Shown in pieces: positions 21,593 to 34,178 of a stretch of 64,000 bases of DNA. A program made the position numbers and the translations under genes. Under the pieces are notes generated by a model, which saw only the letters and a program-made list of their open reading frames with translations, was not told the DNA's origin and ran no database searches. Numbering within the stretch: the stretch's first letter is position 1; each line of letters opens with the position of its first letter. Source of the DNA: Wolfiporia cocos (lineage: Eukaryota; Basidiomycota; Agaricomycetes; Polyporales; Phaeolaceae); contig JACCLO010000035.1 in the NCBI GenBank assembly GCA_029448655.1, positions 57,763 to 121,762 on the forward strand, given 5' to 3'.

Positions 21593-22540
21593 TCACTCCC
21601 TGTCAAATACAAGGCACCGGACCTCAATCGACTCCCTTTGCGGCGCCTCTGGCGGGCTCGTCTTGTCCGCGAACGCCGAGTGTGGCGTCAGGCGCGCCCT
21701 GTCCACGTCCGAGTCGTAGCACTTGATGAGCGTCACCTCGTCCGGCGTCTGGTTCGACAGGTGGTACCACTTGTGGTTCGGGTTGTAGCGCACGCTGAAT
21801 GTGCTGCCTTCGCGGTTTGGATAGATGTGGCGCGTGGAGACGAGGTCGCGTTCCGTGTCGAGGAAGCGCCAGTCCGAGACCGCGAGCGGCTTGTGCGCAA
21901 CTGGGTGGTGGATCGGCCGCCAGACGTTGATGATGCGCACGCGCCCTGCGAGCAGCCGCTCTGCCTCGTCGCCGAGGTGATAGTACACGCGCTTTACAGA
22001 GGCATCGAAGGTCTGGTCTATGTGCACGCGTTCCTGAGACGAGCGGCGTCAGGGATGCTTCATTGTCTGGTGCAACGGGAGGAACTCACCACCGGACCCC
22101 GCTGGAGTGCCTTGCGATCACCATCGTCGGAGGGCCTGCGCCTGCGCCTGAGTCAGCATCGCGAATACGTCAATGACCCGCGCTAACGCCAACCTGATGG
22201 TATGGTCAAAGATGAAGACGCGCTTCGCGCCCACGGTATCCCTGAGCAGCTGTTCGACCTCCTTGTAGTACACGTCCTGGATCCGCTCCTCGTCGTCGAA
22301 CTCCTTCTCTGCACTGACGTGCTTCACAAACTGGAAGCCGGACGTGTCGATCGAGAAATCGGACTCCCTGCCACGCGCGTCATTGATGACCGCGGGTTGG
22401 GGGTCTGTGCCGAGGTTGTTCTTCGGTGTGCCCTCGGGCGGGTCGTATACATACTGGTACGGGGGCTCGTCGCCGATTGGCGCGTAGTAGTTCAGCGTGG
22501 TCGGCACCTCATGCGGGGTAAGCGTTGCAGCAATAGCCAT
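21593..22540 (-). CDS. CmcJ/NvfI-like oxidoreductase (7-alpha-cephem-methoxylase P8-related)
   Basis: Three exons, 22194-22540, 22090-22147 and 21593-22033, encode 281 residues. Recognisable family blocks are the N-terminal TLNYYAPIGDEPPYQY, then VFIFDHTIRRRR across the first intron, RVHIDQTFDASVKRV, INVWRPIHHPVAHKPLAV, and KWYHLSNQTPDEVTLIKCYD, followed by PHSAF near the C-terminus. The fold is that of non-haem iron/2-oxoglutarate-type oxygenases seen in fungal secondary metabolism (AsaB, CTB9, NvfI), where members hydroxylate or desaturate small molecules. Conserved His and Asp residues in HIDQT and the later PHSAF block are plausible metal ligands. No biosynthetic core enzyme lies nearby, so the substrate is unknown. 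Divergent from QCR8. Confidence 0.85.
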
Positions 22541-23020
22541 GTCGGACAGCAGATGTGTTCAATGCTTTGTGAGTTTGAAACGGTCTGCATTGCACCACGC
22601 CCGCTCTATATACTCTGCCTGCGAAACGCGCAATGCGAGCTCAGTCAGCAGGGTCCGTTGCATAACGCCATATCGGCCAGAAACACGTAGAGCGCGGCCG
22701 CCGGCCTGCTGTGGCGAAGCAGGTTGTCGTGCTTTCGGGGCTCCGTGACGTATGCCGACATTTGACCAGCAGACTTCCTGTGTGACAAATATGGAGACTA
22801 GCCAATCGCTGTGGCTCCCGCATCCGGGATCAGTTGGTGACTAACGCATAGACCGTGCAGACATGAGACATAACCCTAAGCCTGGAAGATGAACATGTAG
22901 GACTGCAAGCTGATCATTCCCAGGCTTATAAATCCCACAATTTCGAGGCACGATGATGCTCCAAAACACCCAACTTCAACGAGGACGCCGCCTTAGCTAC
23001 CCCCCAACGATTCTACACAA

Positions 23021-23735
23021 ATGAGGGCGACAGATATTCGGCGTAGCGATGGCATGCCGGGCCGTAAGTTGTTTCAGCGATATGATATACATTGGTCAAT
23101 GACCATGTTGTTTCAGCCGAGGAACACGTAAGTACTGTCACATCGAGTTTGGTTACACAGACTGTGGCGACACAATACTTGTGTGGCATGTCTTCAGTCG
23201 CAATGGACACAGAGATGCACAAACTCGGAATCGGGAGCGTACTAATCTATGTCGCTGAATAGAACAAGTGGTGGGGCGACAGGGGGCTACCAAAGCAAAA
23301 GTATATTACAATCTACAGTGCGTGCTGATGAATTATTTATCTCAGCCACTGACTCTTGGTACGCCACAATCGTTTGTGGCTAGGCATATCGCCCTTCAGG
23401 CAGCGCGCGACCCACAACATGTTTCGCAGCTGGCTGTACAACGGCTATCGCCGCATGTCTGGACAGGTCGCCTATTGGATTGTCCCCTTTGTAATCAGTA
23501 CGTGCACGCTTTTTTCATGCGTACGCTTCCGGCCATGCAGCGCCTACTGCGCCACGACAAATGCAGTATGTATGGCACGATCATCCCCCATAGTCTTTTG
23601 ATCTCGACATATTCTAGTTTGTCATTAACCTGCCTAACAGGCTACAGTACTTACGTATGGGCGAAACGGTATGACGTATACTTGAACAGCAAGGCGTTTC
23701 ACGTTGAAATGTTGGAGAAGAAGGCGCGCGGTTGA
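23021..23735 (+). CDS. QCR8: Cytochrome b-c1 complex subunit 8
   Basis: A small inner-mitochondrial-membrane subunit of respiratory complex III that contacts cytochrome b. Five exons are proposed: 23021-23063, 23117-23127, 23263-23317, 23384-23497 and 23641-23735, totalling 105 residues. The second exon is only 11 nt yet restores the family signature GP-x2-H-NKWWGDRG across two introns; the branch-site-like TACTAAT lies before exon 3. Later blocks are SISPFRQRATHNMFRSWLYN and GYRRMSGQVAYWIVPF, then STYVWAKRYDVYLNSKA, with a single membrane segment. The overall length fits the family. Confidence 0.9.
23117..23127 (+). other. QCR8: 11-nt micro-exon of QCR8
   Basis: Flanked by TTTCAG on the left and GTAAGT on the right. 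Without it the reading frame between exon 1 and exon 3 is lost; with it the protein matches the family. Confidence 0.7.
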
Positions 23736-25038
23736 GTGGCGCTGACGTAACCACTGGCGTGCATCGCCAGCCGTGTTATACTCTGTACCTACAATCAAGT
23801 ACCATGATGCTTATGAGGTTCCGTTTTCCAGTTTGCTATGACTCTGGAAGGCAACTACCATCGAGAGCACTCATCTAGCATGCTTGCTAGACATCCCTGA
23901 TAGTGCCCAAGAAGGTCTTTTGGCGCACGACGGGAATGATGGAAGCCCTCTACAGGGCTGAGCGAGTTACTCCACAGAGGAAGACATTATCCCATTAATT
24001 TCATATGCATATCCGGGTGATCAAACATGGCATCCTGCATTTCAATGTCTGACACTTCTTGATCTAGCCAATGTCGACATTCAAGTGGAAGCTTGTTCAG
24101 CAGGGATGCATCACCGGAGTCTACGGCCATGCTCATCTTGTAGAATTTACTAGTCCGGCTGGATATCTAGCTTGGGAAACCACGAGACACATTGCACCTC
24201 ATCTGGTAGCCAACTGCGATTCCGCCGTGGCAACAGTTGCAGCCACCCCAGGCTGTCATCCGACAAAGTCGAGTACTCCCAATCCAGTGATCATTTATGT
24301 AATCACTTACTGGATCAAGATTGTTGATCCGATTCAGATGGATCTGGCCAACTGCCGGTAACACCCAACGGTTCGGAAACGACTCACTCTGATTTATGGA
24401 TGGAAGAGTGTATATTTGAATTCATCGTAGGCTATATCTCTGAGCCTTCTGTCCTTCCGTACTCTAGAGAGACACAGTAACCACCCCGCAGAACGTATAG
24501 AATATGAAAGTTGTACGAAAGTCTCAACTCCCTGTAGCTATCACAGAGAGCAGCCGGTATGAGTCAAGGGGAATCGTCTGCGTAGAAAGCCGCTCATCTC
24601 GCCCTAGATTCCGATAACTAAGTTATCATGCTGAAATCTCGTAATGAGGATGTATACCGCGCTTGTCTTCGTGGTCACAGTTAAACTATTCACGTTCCTG
24701 GAATGTAAGCAGGCTCACCTATAACGTAAATCGAACATTGCCTTACATCGCACTCGCACTTCTCTAAATCAAACGTAATTGCTAAAAGCTGAAGCTTCCA
24801 CCTGGTCTATCCAGCAAATGAGAAAGAGGGACCACATATTCATTTGGCCCTGCAGTGCATGTTAATCCTCCCACGGCGACGGACAGAAGCTTGCATTGCA
24901 TCTTTCGAGAAGAAGAATCTGTGACTTCTTGTGACTTCAGTACAGGTGCAGTGACCTTGAAGAATGAATAAGACCAAGGAGAGGACTCTGGATGCAGATG
25001 GTCGTTCGTGCGTGATCGGTCTTCTCGTCGAGCGCGTA
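23736..25038. other. Intergenic, no gene recognised
   Basis: A 96-codon frame at 24071-24361 (+) has no recognisable family and no splice context. Nothing else was supported. Confidence 0.4.
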
Positions 25039-25727
25039 AGGCTCCAACCATATAATGTATATACCATGTATACATGGTTTTATATATATACTATATACAT
25101 GTATTTACACATGGCCGAGTACATGGTATATACATGGTATATTATATGGTATATGGTTGTTGTGAATGCATTCATATTAGACCCTCAAATTGTTGTTTTG
25201 AATATGTACTTGAGCCAGTTATGTGTCTTACAGATTGTATGGTGCAGTGGCAATATGAGATTTGGACAATCTGGTGGCCACTGCACAAATGCAAAGATGT
25301 TAAGTCATAATTCACACACTCTGCTTACCCTCTCATTTGGCGGAAGGTAAGATCAGATTTATGTTTATGCTATATATTATCCCACATAGTGATTGCATCA
25401 TGCATTAGACTCATGTGTAAAAGTTTCCCATCATCTCACACATTGAGCACAATTCCTAAGCCATTCCAGCTACTAGTGTGGCTGTTGAATACTGAACACC
25501 AATTTTTTTCCTTGCATCAGCCAAGTGCTGATACCTGTGGCATGTTGTTGAAGGAGGAGACAATCTCCATAGCCATATGGGCAAGGCAACAGCTATGTCA
25601 AGATGTCTGAAAAATCTACCATCTGAAAACCATGTAAACCATGTATATACTATGTATATACCATGTATATACCATATACCATATATTTACTGATTTCCTG
25701 TACATGTATATTATATGGTTGGAGCCA
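25039..25727. mobile_element. Fold-back / MITE-like element with inverted repeats
   Basis: Perfect 17-bp inverted ends GGCTCCAACCATATAAT (25040-25056) and its complement (25710-25726) bound a 0.69-kb segment. TA occurs immediately outside each end if one further mismatched base is included, as for Tc1/mariner- or PIF-type MITEs. Both arms hold long runs of CCATGTATATA/TATACATGG units (25058-25155 and 25625-25710) that could pair into a long stem. The core encodes nothing recognisable. Confidence 0.6.
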
Positions 25728-28171
25728 TACGAGCGCGCGCATACTAGCATCGATGGCATCTGATATATATGAAATGTATGCAGGACGCACGAGAATCCAG
25801 GCACCTGGAGCCATTCATCTACGCGTTATTGTTCCTGTTGGGGCGAATTGCAAGCCGAACAAGAAGGAAGTGATAAAGCGATTGACTAGATATATTGGGG
25901 CTCAATGAACCGCAGCCAGAGATTCCCTCTCGCTTGAGCAGGTTTGCAAAAAATTACTAGCACTGTAATGCATAGCTGCTGATTCATGGTGTTACATTAG
26001 CTACGTAGCATTTTCGAAGATATTAGCCAGCACTCAAAGAACTGAGCAGTGTTCCACTGGCAACTGCATTTCCATAATACTCTTGAAGCTAGGATAGGGC
26101 GTATCGAAGTCTGACTGATCATTGCACGACTTGCGCATTCGTGAAATGCTTGTGACTGAATACAATAGGATGCATATGCATATTATCTCCATCGGCGGTA
26201 ACGGTTGGGGCAAGGCGGTAGCGTGACACTAAGCGGTAGGGAAGCTGTGGTATCATGCACATACAGCTTTTCCACATCATTGCTTTAAATTTACTGGATT
26301 CACTGCAGGGCACATTATTGTTAATCAACAACAGCTGTAAGTTGAGACTGGCAGTAATTATACCGTGCGCAGCAGCTAAAAACAGTCCTAACGAAACGAT
26401 CCGTGGACGTGCCCTGCGCAGCACAATCATATGGGTTTGTTCCTGCTTTAGATGCTGCTTCTATGAAGGTATCGTAGTCTCCATCATTCGCGGTGTTATC
26501 TGCATCCTTCTATGTTGAATCTAGTATATTTCAAACATACTATACTGGCCAACAGCGTACCTGATCCACGGTGAAACGATTGTATTGAAGGTGCTTTGAT
26601 CGATGCGCTGATAACGAGAAATCGTAGATCATGCACATGTACCAGCAGTTTTCTGCAGCCAAAACGCGATTTTCAGACTCCGTCACCATTGACAACTCGT
26701 GAGTTTAACTGTTTGATGCATTGCACAGGGCTAACCGGAAGATGGAGTTACATATATTTGACGGTCAGATAGCTGCGAATCTAGTGGCAAGGCTCAGATG
26801 CAAAGTGAAATTATTAATACGTATCGCCCTCATGTGTAAACTTGAGCATCGGCAGGACTGCGTAAAGCCGGTCGTCTCGGATCTTCAAAACAATGTGAAT
26901 GTAATTGACCAGGATCATCTGCTGAATGACCTTTTGATCTGGCCGATTTCCCATGCCATAGTGAGCCTTTGTCTCGTAAATGGCTGACATTATGATTCCA
27001 TGATGTGATGAGCACAGCAGAAGTAATGTGATATAGACAAAGATATATGTCTGCATCCTATGGTATTGTTGTGTGCTCACGGTATGTATCTTGATACGCC
27101 ATACACCTGGTCAGATATTAACCTTATGCGCGCATCGATGTCCGCGTAGAGGTACGTAATACTTGTGTACAAATATCGGTGCAAAGAAAGCTCAGGAAGG
27201 GTCTATGGTTCGATGAAGAATTCAGTCCCTATACGTGTACATGTACGAGCAATGCGGATCCTGTCAAGAACACTGCCTGCAATGGTAAGTTGGTACGCTT
27301 TCCAGGATATAGCCGCGGCATGCCATACTCATAGAGCTCGGCATTGTTATGCTTCATCATTCTCAAGGAAAATGTCACGCACACATGTTGTTGTAATACT
27401 GGGGTGTGCGGACATAAGCATGTAGCATATATAGTGTGGCATATCATCATATGGCCCGGCGGCCGAGGGCTGTCCTACCCTACCATACAAGCCCAGTGAG
27501 TCGACTGATATTCATGTATGCTGTCTATCTAATTCTGGATGTATCCAAGTCATACTGCACGGTCGTTCACAGTATTAGATGACCCTAGTACAAGGTTGTG
27601 CATCACTCGGAAGGTGAGCACATCATGTCGCCAGCAAGGAAGTCCTCTTGGAGACCATGCCTTCAGTAATCGAGCTGTGTCCAGTGATGCTTCGGGCCAT
27701 CACGAAGATATGGAAAATATTTTTTCAAGTTTGGACTGTCATTGTGGACTGCTACAAAGGCAACAACAATTCGTGAGATCAGTTCTATCCCACAACCGTG
27801 AATACGGCTGATTTTCTGACCTTGTAGTGCTCATGAAGATACAACGGACTCTGTGCACAAGGTGGATCCGCATGCTGCAACCGATGGCATGTGTCTAGTC
27901 ACCAGGAGCATACATAACACCTCGGTAAATTACCCACGTTGCCTCCGCACAGTCTGCGCGAGGTCTGATTCGATGATGCGGCACGTCCAATCCTGCCGCC
28001 GCATGAACTAGTTGGCATGAACTAGTTGTAAGTAATCATCCATCATATAAATCCCTTTATGAATTCTGACCAGTGTACCACGATTTGTTCTCATTTGATA
28101 GGATCTTAACGGACCAGATGGTAAGGTGTCAGATCTTCGAATCTCAGTGAGAAGATAAGGTGTATAGCTAG
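25728..28171. other. Intergenic, gene-poor
   Basis: Minus-strand frames near 26119-26430, 26814-27080 and 27229-27450 contain hydrophobic stretches but match no family I recognise. A 14-bp direct repeat (CATGAACTAGTTGG/CATGAACTAGTTGT) lies at 28003-28030. Confidence 0.4.
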
Positions 28172-28176
28172 GCTGC

Positions 28177-28726
28177 TGTTAGAGTCTAATATATTACATA
28201 CGAGCACATCACCAATGACGAGCCCAACTGCGATTGCTCATAGATTAGATTATGGATGCAATCAATGGAAATGATACTTATGAGCTTATGTTAGTATCTT
28301 GTAGCATCCAGCTAGTGTGCGAGCCTGCGAGTGAAGTGGAACAGAACCAGACTTAGACTTCGTCTCCGAGTATAGATCACCCGGCGAGGAATTTACAGTA
28401 ATTCTCACGATTAGTTAAAAGGTTTTAGCTGTTACTACTATTGTTATCAGTTTCCGAAAGGCTTGCCTTGAGCTCTCATTGATCATTGATTGTCTGGATT
28501 TCGGCATCATAAGTCTGATTCAGATACATCGATTGGTCTGAGATTTGGCTGTATTTCCTTTGAACTTGCTGAACAAGAGGAGGGCTGTCATCAGAAATGT
28601 GCTAGATTACCACAAAAAATGACAACAGTATACCAAATTTACTAGGAAATTAGAAGTCCCTGCATTATACCTGTTCCGCATCACAGGAATTATGATATCC
28701 TCTTCTCATGATCGCTTTGGAACACA
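28177..28726 (+). mobile_element. Copia-like solo LTR with 5-bp target-site duplication
   Basis: A 550-bp segment begins TGTTAGAGTC and ends GGAACACA, typical of Ty1/copia LTRs, and is flanked by GCTGC at 28172-28176 and 28727-28731. No internal region is present, so it is the product of LTR-LTR recombination. The strand is inferred from the TG...CA orientation and A-rich 3' part only. Confidence 0.75.
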
Positions 28727-28731
28727 GCTGC

Positions 28732-31700
28732 ATAGATCACTGATGATCCACATTCTCTTTCAGCTGTAACACGTCGGGAGGCAAACGAGTGCCAAGCTGA
28801 TGAAGACCTCGGATCTATAATGCTCTCAAGCGACTTCAAAGCAGATCCCAGACTATGTGTCACTGTAATTGCTTGACTTCACCAAAGTCATACATGTTCT
28901 ACCGTATATTTTCAACATCATAATATCGGAACATATCCTTAGGAAATCCCCCGTTTTGGAGCTTCTCCCGGTGGCGTTCTTTTCATCTCCATGAACGCAC
29001 GTGCCGACTCGGATACTCGGCGGGTCACCGCTACTGCTTCATCCCTTCATCTCCTTCTGCAGCTTTATTGTTCGATTTCTGTCTACTTATACACCATTGG
29101 CATCTAGTTCACCACGGCTACCGTTCTAGTCAAGGGTGGCCGGCAACGTGAAGCCGCAGCACTCCGGCCCTAGATTGAGAAGTCACGTTTCTACTCTGCT
29201 CAGCTTATAGGACATGATTTTGCTCTTGGGGTGCAGCATCTACCTCGAAAACCATGTTTAGTGCTGCGCAAGTACTATGATCGTGATGGATGGCTGGCAG
29301 TAGATCCGATGCCGATCATATCAAGCCTGAGAATACATGGAACATGGCATATACCATCGCGTTTGAGCTCCTTGCTATGTGCTGTTCAGTTTTAGAGAGG
29401 GACACAGAAGTAGTGCGAACCCTTGTGCGCCGAGTAACAGGAGCAGTGACTACGCTGACGGCATTCATGGCATTCTGGCGAGTTATAATTTCTCCAGCAT
29501 CAAGTGTGCGAGCGTCTCACAATTGCTTAAGGCACGGGAGCTTATAAGCCTGACAGAACATGCACATATCTTGATTCCCGCCCGTATTCTCGCACGTGTT
29601 ATCCTACTGATGTAAGTGACTAATTGACTTCTCGGATGTCAACTGTCTATATTGTTCTGTCCCACTCTGTAGATGGCTACGTAATAATGTTGAGATTTTC
29701 AACAACTCAAATCGATTTGGGTTGTCCAACTGGTGTATGGTTCCTTGGTGCAATATTCTAGTCTTCCGATTTCGATTTCCCACCACATTCACTATGAGAA
29801 ATGTGAGTGATCTCAGCAATCATGAGTAATTCTCAGGATGATAACGGAACTGGAGGTTACCACATTTGTATTACTGCAAACAGGGGTCAAATAATAACGT
29901 ACCCAGTGATGTTCTCTCAAATTTGTCTGAATCGCATAAGAGCGTCTCCTGTAGCGACGGGAGGGAATATACTCAGGTTGAACTCCCTTGTGGGAGGACA
30001 GCACAATGTTCACATGTCTTTTCAGTGCAGTGGTGGAAACGTGGGTTAGTGTCGCATCTCACAACAATTACGATGTCCTTTTATCGCAGAATGACAGGCG
30101 ATGAATAAGCAGGGGCATATTAACTGTCCTATGCTCGTCAATGCGCATAATATGCAGATTATGTTATATGCCTACAGCGACACATAGCGGATGTTCTGAG
30201 AAGTAGACCTAGTCGGGAATTATCCTTCGTCGGTTCATCCCCGATCTCCTTCGCGGGCGCTGAATTGGTGAACTCCGATGAATCTCGATGTCGCTGGTCT
30301 GGACTTTCTTCAGCACGGCTCGCCTTGATGTCCGGAGTCCTAGATTTCGACTGCATGTGACTGTCACAACATTGTACGCAACAACGGGGCATTTCGGAGG
30401 TGAGATTCTCTCTCCACACTGCCCAAACGGTTCCAAGGTCTGCGATTTCGGCTGGAATTCGTTGTCAGTCAGCAGATATGCTACTCCACCAAAGTAGCCC
30501 TATGCGATGTCATGGAGAGTTACGGGAATCGGACCAGACGTGGAGTCACGATCGTCGTCTTAATATAAACCTGTTCCAAACCACCCGCCATGCGTCGCTC
30601 ATGCTCCGTGGATATCATCCGGCAACTCCTACAATCAGAACGAAGAGATCCTTTTGCACTCGGTAGGTCCTGGTGCGGCAGGTCTGTGTTGAAATCCCTC
30701 AGCGGATTCCAGGTACTAGGAAGCAGTAGGCTCAGATGGGTACAAACTGGCGACGAGCCACTCTGCTCACGCTCCGCTTATGTACACTACCGGTAGGACT
30801 CGCTACCCGCTAGCTTGCCCATTTCGTCGCCACACACCCGTCACCTCCGCGCTATCCCGCGCCACGGCAATGCCGCGGTCCGCGAAACCCCAGATTGCAG
30901 CAGTCTGACCTTAACTGCTTGTACTGTCGACATACATGACAGGTATGGTCTCCTCTTTGTTCTCCATGCGCTGACTGTTGTCATAAAGTGATGACAAGGC
31001 GATGACAAGTTATATGAGGAATCATCTACACCACTTGAATACTGCTCTTGATGGTCGCTATCGGATGGATTTTGTGGACAATTACCAGCCTTCTTGGGTA
31101 AACGCCAGGGGCTTCAGCCGTTATGAACGAGGACCACTGCTTTTAATTGAGTTCGTGCTCATCAGACTTGCAAGATCAATTTCCATTGATCCTGCCCCAT
31201 GCAACCCAAATTGTGTATGGAATTGTAGTATCAGAATTTGACGTACCAATGGATCGGCGTGGCACCTACCAACTAAGTATTTCAGTTTAGGAGCTTTGCG
31301 GGGCGCTCGCAGCCATGCCAGCACAAGATGCATTCAACGCAAGGTACCATTTGGCCACGGGTAAGTTGGATGAATAGTGAATATCACCACAAGCAGACAG
31401 CTTATGAAGGCTAGGGTTAATCTCCCTGAAATGGCGGCATGCAAGCTGTGTCCATGATCAGGATTGCAGGGTGTGATAGATTGAGTTCGACCAATTATCA
31501 GATCAATATGCCTTGATTCATAGCTATCGAGGAACCTGTGCCGTCATTGTTGTGTAGCCGCAATTTTAGAATGGCCCGAAGGTGCGTCGACACTGATCAT
31601 CCTGAACTACGCGGAACGTTGGCATGTCCGGGCTCTCTCGAGGTAATCTCAAAACAATCGGAAGTAGCTCCCGTAACGGATGCATTGTAATACATCAGAA

Positions 31701-32991
31701 GCCTCGATTACGCTGGATATCAGCGCTCATCTTCACGCAAACGACGGACCTATCGAGATGAGATGCCTACCGGAGGACAGCCCTCCGTGAACTTTTTATA
31801 TCAGCGGCGGCCGAAGACAGATGCCCATGCGATGTTGTATGCGGGTCAAATTGGAGTACCGCATGGTGAAGCTGATATTACAGGCAGGTGCACGGAATGT
31901 GGACAGTTTACTTCAATGCGGCGGCAGAACTGTGAAGCCTTGTCATGGTTATTAGAGAGTTGACCTGTCGCAACACCACGTCCTTGCACCATCCCAGAGG
32001 ACTTGCCAGGCCGGATCCTAGGTTTCGAAGTCACGCTGCATGTCTTCTTTGTTCATCAAGGAAACGACCACCGTAGAGCCTGGAAACTGGTCGGCAAATC
32101 GGTGCGCATGCCGGCGTCATACATATCAAAAATATGTTCTAACATGACTGGCCGCAGTTCCGATTATCGTGTCATTGTGCGACCAGACATGTTCATGTGC
32201 AGCGTGTTTCTCAATTCAGGAGATTTAGCTGTACGTAAATGGTAATGTGCGCCTTTCCGTACGTGACAGTAAAGTAGGTGAGCAAACTCGGGTTGCCGGC
32301 GGTAAGCACACCAACATTATTCCGCTTATAAATTAATAATAATTTCGAGCTCCGCCACAGCTGCTGAGGCCTCAGCATAGCGCTGAGGCCCGATGACTCT
32401 TATTTCGCGCCATCCGACCACTCGTTCACTGCGATCCTTGTCTCCGAAGTTCCTGACACTGCTTGCGCGTCTGCAGTCAACTTGCGCTTCGTTCACACTC
32501 AGCATTGACTTCTTTTCAGCACAATCAAATGCTATGCTATAGGCTGGATATCCACCAGGGCTACAAGTTAATAGCACAGCCCTCCATCCGGCTGCTGTCA
32601 AAGCGCATAGTATAACATCGCCCAGACACTTCAGAACAGCCATTAGACTGTGTCCCCTGCTCTGTCTCTGCACATGTCTGCGAACACGACTTCCTTCGAG
32701 GATCCAGAGAGGTGGGTGTCAAGTCAAGGCCATTTCCTCATCCCATGCTCACCTGCTCACGGCCGATAGCGGTTCGGCGGGACTAACACATGCCCTGGAT
32801 ACTGCTGCCCTGACCCTATCACATGACGTAAATCAGAGGTCAGAGCCTAGATAATATCCATAATTCAAGAAAATGGCTTATTACTCGATAAATCATCTTG
32901 TAGTTTGCTCGAAAGTAGCTTCAACATCGCAGACCTCGACACGCATAATCCCGACAGTAGTTATGCGTTCTGGTCCCCACAGACTTTGCAT
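28732..32991. other. Long gene-poor interval, nothing recognised
   Basis: Frames up to about 115 codons occur on both strands (for example 32326-32673 minus, 29290-29547 plus) but none shows a family, a splice chain or unusual composition. I see no LTR pair or terminal inverted repeat here. Confidence 0.4.
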
Positions 32992-33357
32992 ATGCCTTCT
33001 CTCAATGCAGGTTATAGCGTGCAGTGCGCATGGAGCACACCATGCGGACATCCGATGAGCACACCATGTGGCCGTTCAATAATCAATCCTTCCATCCCTA
33101 CCGTCTCCCGTCATCTCGCCGAATATCATCAGCGTGACGCGAGTAATCCATGGACAGACGGTCACAGTGCAGTGTGCCTTTGGATGCAGAGTGGGAGAAT
33201 GTGTGGGAAAGAGGTAGGCTATGCAAACATGGGCAAGCATGTAGCTACCATCCACCTCCAATGCGGCCGGTACAAGTGCCGGCGCTGCTGGAGAGTGTTT
33301 TCAAGATCCGACGCTTTCAAGCGTCATCTTGAATGCTGCACGGACCGCCACACATAG
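32992..33357 (+). CDS. Cys/His-rich zinc-finger-like protein A
   Basis: From the first in-frame ATG (32992) 121 residues are encoded; the frame is open upstream to about 32881, so an upstream exon is possible. Three zinc-binding-like units follow one another: C-x5-C...H-x4-H ending HLAEYH; C-x7-CGKEV...GKH-x3-IH; and C-x2-C-x4-FSRSD-x3-RH-x3-C. The last resembles a C2H2 finger with Cys as final ligand. No nuclear localisation signal is obvious. A paralogue with the same three units lies convergently at 33696-34178. I do not recognise a characterised family; a DNA- or RNA-binding role is inference. Confidence 0.65.
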   Translation: MPSLNAGYSVQCAWSTPCGHPMSTPCGRSIINPSIPTVSRHLAEYHQRDASNPWTDGHSAVCLWMQSGRMCGKEVGYANMGKHVATIHLQCGRYKCRRCWRVFSRSDAFKRHLECCTDRHT

Positions 33358-33378
33358 CAATGGGCTAGTACACTTCCT

Positions 33379-33440
33379 CACTCAGCATGCTATGATCTAG
33401 TACCACCTCAGCATGCCATGGTCTAGTACTACCTCAACAC
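33379..33440. repeat. 26-bp tandem repeat, about 2.3 copies
   Basis: Units begin CTCAGCATGC(T/C)ATG and end CTAGTAC, with a few mismatches. It sits between the two convergent zinc-finger-like genes. Confidence 0.6.
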
Positions 33441-33695
33441 ACACAACCTCGGGCCTCTATTACATTGTGTCATGGTCCTCCCCAATGTAGACGGACGAAA
33501 CGCCTGCTTACACACAGTACAAAACCATACGATACATTTTCACAGTCTTTCCTGAATCGAAGCACCCCATCGCGTTCCAAGTGCGCAGTCTCCCGCAGAA
33601 GTTTTCTACGGCTACGGGTTACCATAATATACAGGATGTCCACAGGGACCTCCAATCGTAGACTGCAGAGGCAACGGAGCGGATTCGTCCAAAGT

Positions 33696-34178
33696 TCATG
33701 GACGACCAGCCGGACAATAGTGCTTCTGGTGCCGTTGAAGAGAGTCGCCCCTGGAAAATTCTTGGTGGCATCGCGAACAGCGCCGATAAACACTGCGAGT
33801 GTGCACAGTGGCGATGTGCTTGCCGAAATGCCCGTACATCACCTCCTTACCGCAGACATTGCCTCCTGCCGACCACATGCAGTGACTGCGGAGCTGGTCG
33901 TGCCAACCGTGAGCATCGCCTCCAAAATGATACTCTTTGATGTGGCGCTTGATGGTCGAAAAGGAGCAGTGAGGGAGGGATATACCACAAGAGGTACCCC
34001 ATTGACAGACGATGGCAGGGTTTAGCGGGGATGATCTGGATGCGCAGCTTGGTGCGAAGTACGCAAGATGGTCCATCGAGTGTAGATTGATTGCGGGGAT
34101 CATACCGGGCATGTGGAAATGAGCAAAGGGGGTAGGAGTGGCAGTGTTGAAGTTTGCGACAGTCTGTGAGGACAACAT
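33696..34178 (-). CDS. Cys/His-rich zinc-finger-like protein B
   Basis: 160 residues from an ATG at 34178 to a stop at 33696. After a Ser/Pro/His-rich N-terminus come three units matching protein A in order: C-x5-CG...TIKRHIKEYH; C-x7-CGKEVMYG...GKHIATVH; and C-x2-C-x4-FSRGDSLQRH-x4-C. The pair therefore arose by an inverted duplication. A separate 98-codon frame just upstream (34296-34589, minus) could be a further exon, but no good splice chain was found. Function unknown; nucleic-acid binding is inferred from the fingers. Confidence 0.65.
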   Translation of the reverse strand: MLSSQTVANFNTATPTPFAHFHMPGMIPAINLHSMDHLAYFAPSCASRSSPLNPAIVCQWGTSCGISLPHCSFSTIKRHIKEYHFGGDAHGWHDQLRSHCMWSAGGNVCGKEVMYGHFGKHIATVHTRSVYRRCSRCHQEFSRGDSLQRHQKHYCPAGRP

